13,970 nt of DNA from Bryobacteraceae bacterium (GTDB lineage Bacteria > Acidobacteriota > Terriglobia > Bryobacterales > Bryobacteraceae). The notes below the pieces were generated by a model. That model searched no databases, was not told the origin of the DNA, and was given only the letters and a program-made list of their open reading frames with translations. Made by a program: the position numbers and the translations under genes. The stretch is taken from the NCBI GenBank assembly GCA_025929455.1, contig JAICMB010000026.1, forward strand, positions 1 through 13,970, in the 5' to 3' direction. Positions 1-7,427 of the stretch are shown in pieces (position 1 is the first letter of the stretch; each line of letters starts with the position of its first letter).

Positions 1-726
1 ACGCCGCACGACCTGCACGATAGCGACGCGACTGAAACGCCGCTGCACGCCGACGCCGACTATCAAGGTAAGCCTCGTAAGCTGCTGCTGCAGGGCAACC
101 GCAACGGATTCTTCTACGTGCTCGACCGCACCAACGGCGAGTTCCTGGCTGCCACGCCGTTTGTGCATCGCTTGACCTGGGCTAAAGGCATCGACAAAAA
201 CGGGCGCCCGATTTGGGCTGAAGGTTGGCAGCCGACCGTCGAAGGCACAGAGGTTTGCCCGTCGATGGACGGCGCGTCGAACTGGATGTCGACAGTTTTC
301 AACCCGAACACCGGATACTTCTACTTAATCGCGCTCGAAAAATGCAACATCTTTAGTAAGAACTCGGAGTGGTGGAAGCGTGGCGAGTCTTTCTATGGCG
401 GTTCCTCGCGCCCGGCGCCCAACGAACAGCCGCAGAAGTTTTTGCGCGCCATCGACCTTAACACCGGCAAGATCGCTTGGGAGTACGCGCAGACCGGACC
501 GGGGCAGGCCTGGGGCGGTCTACTCGGGACGGCAACCGGATTGATCTTGCTCTGCGACGATAACGGCGCGTTCACGGCGCTCGAGGCGCGAACCGGGAAA
601 CCGGTCTGGCATTTCGATATGAACGTCCACTGGCACGCATCGCCGATGACGTACTTGGCGGACGACAAACAATTCATCGCGGTCGCGGCGGGATCGAGCA
701 TCGTTGCATTCGGTCTGCCGGACTGA
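1..726 (+). CDS. PQQ-dependent (quinoprotein) dehydrogenase, C-terminal part, 5' end outside window
   Basis: Frame 1 is open from the first base to a TGA, giving the last 241 residues of a pyrroloquinoline-quinone dehydrogenase. Such beta-propeller enzymes oxidise alcohols or sugars in the periplasm and pass electrons to a cytochrome or quinone. Visible signs: TPHDLHDSDAT at the window start, NRNGFFYVLDR (about residues 33-43), CPSMDGASNW (about 82-91), and two tryptophan-docking blade motifs, TGKIAWEY and TGKPVWHF. The terminal blade HWHASPMTYLADDKQFIAVA is the family's usual ending. There is no CxxCH haem motif, so no fused C-terminal cytochrome domain is present. The electron acceptor and true substrate cannot be read from this fragment. 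It lies 27 nt upstream of the SelA-like gene on the same strand and probably shares its transcript. Family assignment is firm; the substrate is unknown. Confidence 0.93.
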   Translation, partial: TPHDLHDSDATETPLHADADYQGKPRKLLLQGNRNGFFYVLDRTNGEFLAATPFVHRLTWAKGIDKNGRPIWAEGWQPTVEGTEVCPSMDGASNWMSTVFNPNTGYFYLIALEKCNIFSKNSEWWKRGESFYGGSSRPAPNEQPQKFLRAIDLNTGKIAWEYAQTGPGQAWGGLLGTATGLILLCDDNGAFTALEARTGKPVWHFDMNVHWHASPMTYLADDKQFIAVAAGSSIVAFGLPD

Positions 727-753
727 TAGAAAGCATCGACAGGAGTTTCACAC

Positions 754-2013
754 ATGAGCACATTCGAGACACGGCGCGGCTTCTTCACGTGGGCGCGCAA
801 TATGATCGCGGGCGGCGGGATTGCGGCGCAACTTCGTCCTGCGCAGGCGGCGCCCACCGCGCATGCGCAACAGGGCGAAGACTACTACGACAAGCTCGGC
901 GTCACCAAGATCATCAACGCCGCGGGCACCTATACATATTTGACGGCGTCCACCATGCCGCCCTCCGTGCAAGCGGCCGTTGCGCGCGCTGCCAAGCACC
1001 CGGTGCGGCTCGAAGAATTGCAGAAGGCCTCGGGCGCATATCTCGCCAACCGCCTGAAGTGCGAAGGTGCGCTGGTCTCCGCGGGCGCGGCATCGGCGCT
1101 CACGCTCGGCACAGCGGCCTGCATGACGGTCGCGAACAAGCGGGCCGTGCACGACATCCCTGTCGACATCGGCGACCTCAAAAACGAAGTCATCGTGCAG
1201 AAGGCACACCGCTACGACTACGACCACGCACTGCGCAACTGCGGCATCCGCTTCGTCGAAGTCGAAACCATCGACGACTACGAGAAAGCCTTCACGCCGA
1301 AAACCGTGATGGCGCATTTCTTCAACGCGGCCGAGGGCGGCAACATCAGCCATCAGGACTGGGTCCGCATCGCGCACCAGCATGGCGTGCCGTGCTTCAA
1401 CGATGCCGCTGCCGACGTGCCGCCAATTTCGAATCTGTGGAACTACACCGGGATGGGCTTCGATCTCGTGACATTCTCGGGCGGCAAAGGAATGCGCGGT
1501 CCGCAGAACGCCGGGCTCCTACTCGGCCGCAAGGACCTCATCGAAGCTGCGGCCGTAAACAATAATCCGCATTCCGATGCCGTCGGCCGCGGGATGAAGG
1601 TCGCGAAGGAGCAGATCGTTGGCATGGTTGCGGCGATTGACTGGTTTCTCAGCCAGACCGATGAAGGCATGCAGCGCGAATTTCAGCGCCGCGCCGATCG
1701 CATCGCCGATCAACTGAAAAATATCCCGACGATCAAGACCCGCACGACAATCCCGCCCGTGGCGAACCACGTTCCCCACCTGTTGATCAGCTACGATCAG
1801 TCGCGCGTGAAAATCTCGCCGCACGATGCCGCCGAGGAGTTGCGCCGCGGTAAGCCGGCCATCGAGGTCAATCCCGCAACCGGCAACAAGAACGCCGGTT
1901 CGGGCATGGGAGCCGAGGACACAATTGTGGTCGGTGTCTGGATGCTGCAGCCCGGCGAAGACGCTATCGTGGCGCGCCGCTTGCACGAGGTGCTTTCGCG
2001 AGCCGTCTCGTGA
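754..2013 (+). CDS. SelA-like PLP-dependent enzyme with twin-arginine-type leader
   Basis: A 419-residue protein of the fold-type I PLP family related to SelA and D-glucosaminate-6-phosphate ammonia-lyase. The ATG has a good AGGAG at 741-745, 8 nt upstream. The N-terminus reads TRRGFF followed by an Ala/Gly-rich stretch ending near AQAAPTAHAQ (about 34), which resembles a Tat leader. The catalytic domain starts at YDKLGVTKIINAAGTY (about 46-61). The expected PLP lysine is K245 in FSGGKGMRGPQNAGLLLG. A small C-terminal domain containing IEVNPATGNKNAGSG follows, as in the lyase branch. SelA itself makes Sec-tRNA in the cytosol. A leader, and no visible selenocysteine machinery nearby, argue for an amino-acid or amino-sugar lyase/racemase-like role instead. 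It overlaps the next gene by 4 nt. Family confidence is high; the exact reaction is not known. Confidence 0.88.
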   Translation: MSTFETRRGFFTWARNMIAGGGIAAQLRPAQAAPTAHAQQGEDYYDKLGVTKIINAAGTYTYLTASTMPPSVQAAVARAAKHPVRLEELQKASGAYLANRLKCEGALVSAGAASALTLGTAACMTVANKRAVHDIPVDIGDLKNEVIVQKAHRYDYDHALRNCGIRFVEVETIDDYEKAFTPKTVMAHFFNAAEGGNISHQDWVRIAHQHGVPCFNDAAADVPPISNLWNYTGMGFDLVTFSGGKGMRGPQNAGLLLGRKDLIEAAAVNNNPHSDAVGRGMKVAKEQIVGMVAAIDWFLSQTDEGMQREFQRRADRIADQLKNIPTIKTRTTIPPVANHVPHLLISYDQSRVKISPHDAAEELRRGKPAIEVNPATGNKNAGSGMGAEDTIVVGVWMLQPGEDAIVARRLHEVLSRAVS

Positions 2014-2933
2014 TCCGCCGCGATTTCATTGCGAGCGCGCTCGCCGGCGCTCCGTTAGCGGCACAGGCGGGCGCGCAACCGCCCCAGGAAGATATCATCA
2101 TCGAGCGAGCGCAGAGCGGCACGCCGCAAGCCGGCAAAGTGCTCGCGCTCATCACGCCTCATCTCGACGACGGCCCCATCTTCGCAAGCGGAACCATCGC
2201 CAAGCTGCTGCGTGAGGGCTACACCGGCTATTTCATCCGCACCAGCAACGACGAAAAGGATTCGTATCACGAAAGCCTTGGCGAAACGGTGCTTGCAAAC
2301 GAACGCGATACGGCGAACATGCTCGCCGCGCTCGGGTTGAAGCGCCACTTCGATCTGAGCTATCGCAACCACCGCATGGACGAGGTCAGCCGCACCGAAT
2401 TGCGAGGCCGGCTCATCTTTCTGTTCCGCCTCCTAAAGGTCGACACCGTGTTCAGCTACGACCCTTGGGGCCACTACGAAGAAAATCCCGACCATTACGT
2501 GACGGCGCAGGCGGTCGAAGCCGCGTGCTGGATGTCGAGCGGCAGTCTCGATTACCCGGAACACTTCGCCGCGGGACTGCAGCCGCATGCGGTCACCGAG
2601 AAGTACTATTTCGCGCGCGGGCCGCAATTAGTGAATCGCGTCGTCGACATCGCAGACACGATCGAGACGAAGCACGCCACCATTCGAGCGTGCCGCACCA
2701 TGATCACGCACATGGTGAAGGACGTGAACGACGCACTCGCTGCGCGCAAAGTGCGCGTGCCCGCGTTCAACGCGGAGCCCAGCGCCAACGACGAATTCAT
2801 CCGCGCCGCCTTTCGCAATCACGACGCGCAGATCGGCCGCAAACACGGCCTCGCGTTCGCCGAGGAGTTCCATTACATCGGCCCCGACACGTCCTTGAAT
2901 GAATACATTGCGCGCAACGCCGTCCCGCTTTGA
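2010..2933 (+). CDS. PIG-L family deacetylase (LmbE-like) with RR leader
   Basis: A 307-residue protein starting at GTG within a GTGA overlap with the SelA-like gene, so it is probably translationally coupled. The N-terminus IRRDFIASALAG plus an Ala-rich stretch up to about residue 22 looks like a Tat or Sec leader. The PIG-L zinc site is visible: PHLDD at residues 50-54 (family consensus PHPDD, here Pro to Leu) and ENPDHY at 158-163. The domain runs to about 290. Members remove N-acetyl groups from sugars such as GlcNAc-PI, mycothiol precursors or other N-acetylglucosamine derivatives, using a metal bound by His/Asp residues. Pairing with a SelA-like lyase suggests sequential processing of an (N-acetyl)amino sugar or similar compound; this is inference from neighbourhood only. 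Family firm, substrate unknown. Confidence 0.9.
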   Translation: MIRRDFIASALAGAPLAAQAGAQPPQEDIIIERAQSGTPQAGKVLALITPHLDDGPIFASGTIAKLLREGYTGYFIRTSNDEKDSYHESLGETVLANERDTANMLAALGLKRHFDLSYRNHRMDEVSRTELRGRLIFLFRLLKVDTVFSYDPWGHYEENPDHYVTAQAVEAACWMSSGSLDYPEHFAAGLQPHAVTEKYYFARGPQLVNRVVDIADTIETKHATIRACRTMITHMVKDVNDALAARKVRVPAFNAEPSANDEFIRAAFRNHDAQIGRKHGLAFAEEFHYIGPDTSLNEYIARNAVPL

Positions 2934-3013
2934 AAAAGTCCCAGTACAAGTCCGCCTGAAGTAGTACTATGGATGCATCTTTTTAATACCCCGAGGAAGG
3001 GAGACTTCCTGAA

Positions 3014-3541
3014 ATGTGGAATAAACGTAAGGATGAGGAGTACCCGGCGCGCCAGAACAACCCCTCCGCGCCGCCTTCTTTTAAGGAGAGCAGTTCACCA
3101 GTGGCATCCGCACCATCGCCCAGTTTTCAACCACCGGAGCCGCGCGGCTCCGCCGTCATCGGTAAATCTGTCATGATTAAAGGCCAGATCTTCAGCCGTG
3201 AAGACCTGACCATCGATGGCGAAGTGGAAGGCTCCGTCGAGTTGCACGACCACCGCCTCACGGTCGGACCGAACGGCAAGGTGCAGGCCGGTGTAAAGGC
3301 CCGCGAAATCGTGGTGCTCGGCACCATCAACGGCAACGTTGAAGCCGCCGACAAGATCGATATTCGCAAAGACGCGCGCCTTGTGGGCGATATCAAAACC
3401 ACCCGCATCGTCATCGAAGACGGCGCATATTTCAAGGGCAGCATCGACATTACCAAGGGCGAAGCGCCGAAGCAGGCGTCCGCTCCGAAACCGCAACCGG
3501 CTCCGGCCGTGGCCGCACCCGCCTTGGGGGCAGGGAAATAG
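3014..3541 (+). CDS. Bactofilin (polymer-forming cytoskeletal protein)
   Basis: A 175-residue protein with the standard bactofilin layout. There is a disordered Pro/Ser-rich N-terminus (1-45), a central right-handed beta-helix domain (about 47-147), and an Ala/Pro/Lys-rich tail (148-175). The core shows VIGKSVMIKGQI, LTIDGEVEGSV, VLGTINGNVEA and IDIRKDARLVGDI, the short repeating strand pattern of the family. Bactofilins polymerise without nucleotide and act as scaffolds for cell-wall or polarity proteins in the cytoplasm, often at the membrane. The start is supported by a purine-rich ribosome site at 2993-3003 (GAGGAAGGGAG), 10 nt before the ATG. An 80-nt gap separates it from the PIG-L gene, so it probably starts its own unit together with the next gene (15-nt gap). 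Confidence 0.95.
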   Translation: MWNKRKDEEYPARQNNPSAPPSFKESSSPVASAPSPSFQPPEPRGSAVIGKSVMIKGQIFSREDLTIDGEVEGSVELHDHRLTVGPNGKVQAGVKAREIVVLGTINGNVEAADKIDIRKDARLVGDIKTTRIVIEDGAYFKGSIDITKGEAPKQASAPKPQPAPAVAAPALGAGK

Positions 3542-3556
3542 GCGGCGGCGGAGCGA

Positions 3557-4213
3557 GTGGGGCTTCTCAGAGACCGCTGGCGGTTTGATCCGCGCGCTCC
3601 TTCCTCCCCACGGGACAACGGGAGCGCGCCGGTTACGCGCGCAAGTAACGGACTAGCTCAGTTCTTCTCCTCGCTCGATGGCAGCGAGGGTTTGCGCGTG
3701 CTCGATTTCGCGGGCGCCAGCCAGGCGAATATCGGGTTCATCACGGACCTCGGGCATCGGCTTTATTCCGAAGACGTGCTGCGCGTGCTCGACGACACCT
3801 TCGGCCGCGACGGCGATTTCTACGAGCGTCAGGCGGAGCCCGAACGCGCCGAACACTTTCTGCGGCAGAGCGTCGATTTCGAGCCCGACAGCTTCGACGG
3901 TGCGCTCGTTTGGGACACCCTACAGTTGCTCTCGCCCGGGCTGCTGCAAATGGTTGTCGACCGGCTGTACGAAGTCATGCGGCCGGAATCGTATCTGCTA
4001 GCGTTCTTCAATGCCGACGAGAAGGCCGCCGCATTGCCGGTTTACTCCTACCGCATCTCGGACGCAAAAACATTGTTGCTCACGCCGCGCGGCGAGAAGC
4101 GGCCCGCGCAGTTCTTCAACAACCGCTCCATCGAGAAGCTTTTCCGCAATTTCAGCTCGATTAAATTCTTTCTGACGCGCGACAACCTCCGCGAAGTGAT
4201 CGTCAGGCGCTGA
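3557..4213 (+). CDS. Degenerate class I methyltransferase-like protein next to bactofilin
   Basis: A 218-residue protein. Residues 47-55 (RVLDFAGAS) sit where class I SAM-dependent methyltransferases carry motif I, but the usual DxGxGxG glycine pattern is degraded to DFAGAS. Residues 112-128 (SFDGALVWDTLQLLSPG) resemble motif IV and the following helix, and 133-151 (VVDRLYEVMRPESYLLAFF) the post-motif strand. The last 60 residues contain SYRISDAKTLLL and a basic tail. Whether it binds SAM is uncertain; it may be a non-catalytic relative. The only suitable start is GTG 3557, with GGAG at 3550-3553 only 3 nt away, so initiation may depend on coupling to the bactofilin gene 15 nt upstream. The tight pairing suggests a role at the bactofilin scaffold (inference). 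I do not recognise a named family beyond the fold. Confidence 0.72.
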   Translation: MGLLRDRWRFDPRAPSSPRDNGSAPVTRASNGLAQFFSSLDGSEGLRVLDFAGASQANIGFITDLGHRLYSEDVLRVLDDTFGRDGDFYERQAEPERAEHFLRQSVDFEPDSFDGALVWDTLQLLSPGLLQMVVDRLYEVMRPESYLLAFFNADEKAAALPVYSYRISDAKTLLLTPRGEKRPAQFFNNRSIEKLFRNFSSIKFFLTRDNLREVIVRR

Positions 4214-4216
4214 CGT

Positions 4217-4283
4217 GGGCGGGCTGTCAGCCCGGCTGGCAGCCTGCGGCGGGTTACGAAACCCGCCTCGTCCGCCGCCGCAC
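4217..4283. repeat. REP-like element, copy 1: adjacent hairpins plus conserved tail
   Basis: Three adjacent perfect inverted repeats: 4220-4225/4229-4234 (loop GTC), 4234-4237/4241-4244 (loop GGC) and 4248-4255/4260-4267 (8-bp arms, loop ACGA). They are followed by the tail GCCTCGTCCGCCGCCGCAC (4265-4283). The same tail, with one change, follows the double hairpin at 7491-7526. The element sits between two convergent genes, where it could fold in transcripts from both sides and slow or stop them. It has no U-run, so it is not a classical intrinsic terminator. Confidence 0.75.
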
Positions 4284-4321
4284 GATGTACCTGACTTGTG
4301 ACTCTGCACGCTACGCGCGCT

Positions 4322-4513
4322 TCAGCGCCCTTGGTCATTCGGTGCGTGAGGCGTGCGGCGGTCCTCTTTAAGCGACTCCTCGCCCGCGTGCGTCGCCACC
4401 TTGGCCGGCACACATTCGAGTTCGTGTTCGCGCAGTTCTTCAATGGTGTTTAGGTACCGCCCGCATGCACTGCAGCGATACTGATTTGTTCCCGGACTGG
4501 CTGGACTCGGCAT
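4322..4513 (-). CDS. Small C2HC zinc-finger protein
   Basis: A 63-residue protein, starting at the ATG whose complement is 4511-4513 and ending in TGA. Residues 12-34 hold YRCSACGRYLNT...LREHELEC. The ligands are C14, C17, H30 and C34, spaced C-x2-C-x12-H-x3-C, which is the spacing of a classical C2H2 finger with the last His replaced by Cys. The remainder is a short charged tail with no membrane segment. The open frame extends upstream to 4759, but that part lies antisense to the signal peptide of the next gene and looks like non-coding translation. No GTG or TTG start and no clear ribosome site was found near the ATG. It converges on the methyltransferase-like gene and diverges from the secreted-protein gene. 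DNA, RNA or protein binding cannot be decided. Small zinc-ribbon/finger proteins of this kind occur in Acidobacteriota. Confidence 0.62.
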   Translation of the reverse strand: MPSPASPGTNQYRCSACGRYLNTIEELREHELECVPAKVATHAGEESLKEDRRTPHAPNDQGR

Positions 4514-4598
4514 ACACCCGTTGGACGCGCCCCTGCCCGCGTTAAGAACGGTTACGCAAGTTGCTTCGAAGTGATAGGATTTCCCCTTAGCAGTTCTT

Positions 4599-6044
4599 AT
4601 GAGCAGTAGATATCTCGGTGGTTTGTTCGTTTTATCGTTGGCCTTCGTGTGCTGCCCGCTCTTGCCCGCGGCGGCGCCCGTCGGTGAGATCGTCAAAGTT
4701 CCTCTCTCGATTGACTCCGGCGTGCCCCTGCGTCTGTACTTGACCAAGCGCCTACCCAAGCATATTGGCGAACCCGTTCACGCCAAAGTGCTGGAACCGG
4801 TGTTCGCGTTCGATCGCCAGATCATTCCCGCGGGTGCCGAAGTGCTGGGTCTTGTGACAGCGCTGCGGCCGGTCGACAAACACGTGCGCGCCGCCGCCAT
4901 GCTCGCCGGCGATTTTACGCCTCTGCATCGAGCCGAGGTGCAGTTCACAACACTGCGTTTCCCGGACGGTCACGAAGTCGCGTTGGACACTGTTGCCACG
5001 TCGGGCCTCAACACCATCGTGAGCTTCCGGAAAGCGAAGAAGGCCAAAAAACCGAATGCTGGTCACGCCGCGCATAACGGCGGCCTTGTCGCCACTGCCA
5101 AACACCAGGCAAAGGACCAGATCAAATCGCAGATCAACGCCCGCCTCAACGCGCGCACGCACGGCATCGCGGACCTGGTCCGCGGCCCCGACAAGAAGGA
5201 ACGTCTTGAGGAGTTCCTCGTGGCCAAGCTGCCGTACCATCCGCAATGGGTTCGTAAGGGCACGCGCTTCGATGCCGAACTGCGCGACCCGCTCCGGCTC
5301 GGCGACGCGGAGGTGAAGCGCAGTTCGCTCGCGCTGTTGGGCACGCAGCCGCCGCCCGATAGCATCGCGCATGCGCGGCTGCTGACGCCGCTCAACTCCG
5401 CCGTGAACGGAGCAGGCGAAAATGTGGACGCTGTTTTGTCGCAGCCGCTATTCGGGACCGGCGGCGCGCTCGTGCTTCCCGCGGGCACGCACATTACGGG
5501 ACACGTGACGCTCGCCCGGCCCGCACGCTGGTTCCACCGCGGCGGCAAGCTGCGGTTCACGTTCCAGTCCGTCGAACTCCCGGATGGCACGCCGGCGTTC
5601 GCCGCCCGCACAGCCGCTCCCGCTCCCGCCGGTAACACCATCGCGACTTTACAAAATGCCGAAGCAAGCGGCAAAACGCCGGTCAAGGTCGACGACGAAG
5701 GCGAGGTCCGCACCGCCGAATCGAAAACCCGTTTCGTGGCGCCTGCGATCGCCGGACTGATCGCCATGAAATCGCTCGACAACGACGAAGGCCGCGCCAG
5801 CGCCGACGGCAATCCGATGGGCCGCTCGCTCGGCGGCGGTTCCGGTTTTGGCCTGCTCGGTTTGCTTGCGGCACAAAGCTCGCCGCTGGTGGGCAGCGCC
5901 CTCGGCATCTACGGCATGGGCTGGTCGGTGTTTAATAATATAGTGGCCCGCGGCAGCGAAGTGGAGTTCTCCCGCAACGCCGCGCTTGACATTCGTTTCG
6001 GCGCACCTCACCATGTCGCCGCCGCTGCGCATCGCAACTTATGA
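4599..6044 (+). CDS. Secreted protein with two VirB10/TrbI-like internal repeats
   Basis: A 481-residue protein of unknown function. Residues 1-26 form a Sec signal peptide: SSR, hydrophobic core LGGLFVLSLAFVCCPLL, cleavage near PAAA. Two related blocks follow: about 44-130, with RQIIPAGAEVLGLV then VQFTTLRFPDGHEVAL, and about 259-337, with ALVLPAGTHITGHV then LRFTFQSVELPDGTPAF. The pattern 'hydrophobic-PAGT-x-hydrophobic-x-G-x-V ... F-x-LPDG' resembles the TrbI/VirB10 C-terminal barrel, but no other conjugation gene is present. A basic Lys-rich linker lies near 143-152. A Gly-rich hydrophobic segment (411-448) could touch or insert in a membrane. The start is chosen for its signal peptide; no clear Shine-Dalgarno is seen. 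It overlaps the STAS gene by ATGA, so the two are likely co-translated. Outer-membrane or periplasmic location is inferred. Confidence 0.82.
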   Translation: MSSRYLGGLFVLSLAFVCCPLLPAAAPVGEIVKVPLSIDSGVPLRLYLTKRLPKHIGEPVHAKVLEPVFAFDRQIIPAGAEVLGLVTALRPVDKHVRAAAMLAGDFTPLHRAEVQFTTLRFPDGHEVALDTVATSGLNTIVSFRKAKKAKKPNAGHAAHNGGLVATAKHQAKDQIKSQINARLNARTHGIADLVRGPDKKERLEEFLVAKLPYHPQWVRKGTRFDAELRDPLRLGDAEVKRSSLALLGTQPPPDSIAHARLLTPLNSAVNGAGENVDAVLSQPLFGTGGALVLPAGTHITGHVTLARPARWFHRGGKLRFTFQSVELPDGTPAFAARTAAPAPAGNTIATLQNAEASGKTPVKVDDEGEVRTAESKTRFVAPAIAGLIAMKSLDNDEGRASADGNPMGRSLGGGSGFGLLGLLAAQSSPLVGSALGIYGMGWSVFNNIVARGSEVEFSRNAALDIRFGAPHHVAAAAHRNL

Positions 6045-6397
6045 CGGAACAGAACCTGAAACTCGACGTTCGCAACGGCGTGAGCGCCGACGAAATGATC
6101 TTATCGCTCGAAGGTGTCTTGAACAGCGAGACTGCGTTCGAGTTCCGCGACCGCGTGCGCGAAAATGATTCCGGCACGCTTGTGCTCGACATGACGCACG
6201 TCCGTTATGTCGATTCAAGCGGACTTGGCGCCATCATCGCCGCCTACGTTTCCCGCGAGCGCGGCTGCAAACGTCTGCTGCTCGCGGGCACTAACGATCG
6301 CGTGTGGGACCTGTTCCGCATGTGCGGCCTCACAGAACTATTTACCCGCTACCCGAGTGTCGCCGACGCCGAACGCGCCGCCTCCGCTCCGGCGTGA
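6041..6397 (+). CDS. STAS-domain protein (anti-anti-sigma factor type)
   Basis: A 118-residue single-domain STAS protein. The key loop VRYVDSSGLGAI is at residues 54-65. S60, in D58-S59-S60-G61, aligns with the serine phosphorylated in SpoIIAA/RsbV, so the phosphorylatable site is kept. Family members bind an anti-sigma kinase when unphosphorylated and thereby free a sigma factor; others act in phosphatase-driven switches. No anti-sigma kinase (RsbW-like) or PP2C phosphatase is in this window, so the partner must be encoded elsewhere. The ATG overlaps the stop of the secreted-protein gene (ATGA, 6041-6044), and no separate ribosome site is seen, which points to translational coupling. Its stop lies 9 nt from the end of the convergent oxidoreductase gene. 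Confidence 0.92.
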   Translation: MTEQNLKLDVRNGVSADEMILSLEGVLNSETAFEFRDRVRENDSGTLVLDMTHVRYVDSSGLGAIIAAYVSRERGCKRLLLAGTNDRVWDLFRMCGLTELFTRYPSVADAERAASAPA

Positions 6398-6406
6398 CTT
6401 TGGCGT

Positions 6407-7408
6407 TTACAGCTTCACGATAGTGCGGCCTTGTGTTTGCCCGGCAAGCAGGCGTTCGGCCGCTTCCGGAACATCTTCCAGCCCGACCGTATTGGTCGCG
6501 ATCTGTGCCAATTTCTCGGGGCGAAGATCGCGCGCGAGGCGTTGCCATACTACTTCGCGCCGTTGAGGCGGGCAATCCACCGAATTAATTCCCAACAAGT
6601 TCACGCCGCGCAAAATGAAGGGGAGCACTGTTGCCGGCAGGTCCGTGCCGCCCGCGAGACCGCAAGCCGCCACACTGCCCCCGTACGCCGTCCCTCGCAG
6701 CAGCGACGCGAGCGTTTGTCCTCCGACGGTGTCCACCGCGCCTGCCCAGCGCTCCGAATCGAGAGGCTTGCCGCTCGCTTTCGACAGAACATCGCGCTCG
6801 AGAAATTCGGATGCTCCGAGCGAGCGTAGATAGTCGTGCAACTGCGGTTTGCCGGTGGACGCAATGACGCCGTACCCGAGCTGTTTCAAAATTGCGACGG
6901 CGATGCTGCCGACGCCGCCGCTCGCGCCAGTCACGACGACAGGCTTACCGCCGGGCGCGACGCCGTGCTCTTCGAGCGCCAGCACGCACTGCATGGCCGT
7001 GAAGCCGGCAGTGCCGATGCCCATGCTCTGTTCGAGAGTAAACGGGCGCGGCAGATGCACAAGGTAGGTGGCGGGTACGCGCGCGAGTTGCGCATAACCG
7101 CCCCAGAACAGCTCACCCGCGCCGCCGCCCGTTAATACGACCGAATCACCAGCGCGATGCTCAGGTACGTTTGATTCGAGCACACGGCCGGCAAGGTCAA
7201 TGCCGGGCACCATCGGAAACCGCCGGATGACACGGCCGCGACCGGTTACGCCAAGCGCGTCTTTGTAATTCAACGACGAATACGCAACGGCGATCAGGAC
7301 ATCGCCAACAGGCAACTCCGCCCTCGAGAGGTCGCGGAGAGAGCAGGACGTCTTTCCATCGCTCTCGGTAATGAGCAGAGCGCGGAACTGGGCAGGCGCG
7401 GAGTCCAT
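6407..7408 (-). CDS. MDR-superfamily oxidoreductase, YhdH/AcuI (acrylyl-CoA reductase-like) type
   Basis: A 333-residue medium-chain dehydrogenase/reductase without zinc ligands. The N-terminal GroES-like part shows YSSLNYKDALGVTG (43-56) and RRFPMVPGIDLAG (62-74). The Rossmann domain shows VVVTGASGGVGSIAVAIL (157-174), which binds NADPH. Near the end VNLLGINSVDCP and the terminal GRTIVKL are typical of the YhdH/AcuI branch. E. coli YhdH and AcuI reduce acryloyl-CoA; whether that is the substrate here is not shown. The start at ATG 7408 (MDSAPAQFRALL) matches the family's N-terminus. A GTG at 7456 would add 16 unlike residues and has no better ribosome site. The start codon lies inside a 35-bp repeat shared with the truncated TonB gene, and no clear Shine-Dalgarno precedes it. 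Confidence 0.9.
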   Translation of the reverse strand: MDSAPAQFRALLITESDGKTSCSLRDLSRAELPVGDVLIAVAYSSLNYKDALGVTGRGRVIRRFPMVPGIDLAGRVLESNVPEHRAGDSVVLTGGGAGELFWGGYAQLARVPATYLVHLPRPFTLEQSMGIGTAGFTAMQCVLALEEHGVAPGGKPVVVTGASGGVGSIAVAILKQLGYGVIASTGKPQLHDYLRSLGASEFLERDVLSKASGKPLDSERWAGAVDTVGGQTLASLLRGTAYGGSVAACGLAGGTDLPATVLPFILRGVNLLGINSVDCPPQRREVVWQRLARDLRPEKLAQIATNTVGLEDVPEAAERLLAGQTQGRTIVKL

Positions 7409-7427
7409 GCGAACAGAGTCGCATGCG
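7393..7427 (-). repeat. 35-bp direct repeat, copy A, over the oxidoreductase start codon
   Basis: These 35 bases recur at 8046-8080 with a single difference (G7411 here, A8064 there). Inside lies a perfect inverted repeat, CATGCGA at 7406-7412 and TCGCATG at 7419-7425, with the 6-nt loop ACAGAG. On the minus strand the repeat supplies the ATG and the codons for MDSAP. In mRNA the hairpin would contain the start codon of the oxidoreductase gene and could affect translation initiation; this is inference. Confidence 0.85.

Noticed and set aside
754..2013. True selenocysteine synthase (SelA)
   Set aside because: It has an export-type leader, lacks nearby selB/selC, and its C-terminal part is closer to the ammonia-lyase branch.
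4599..6044. Part of a type IV secretion or conjugation locus, from the VirB10-like repeats
   Set aside because: No ATPase, pilin, relaxase or other VirB/Trb gene is present, and the protein has a cleavable-type signal peptide unlike VirB10's anchor.
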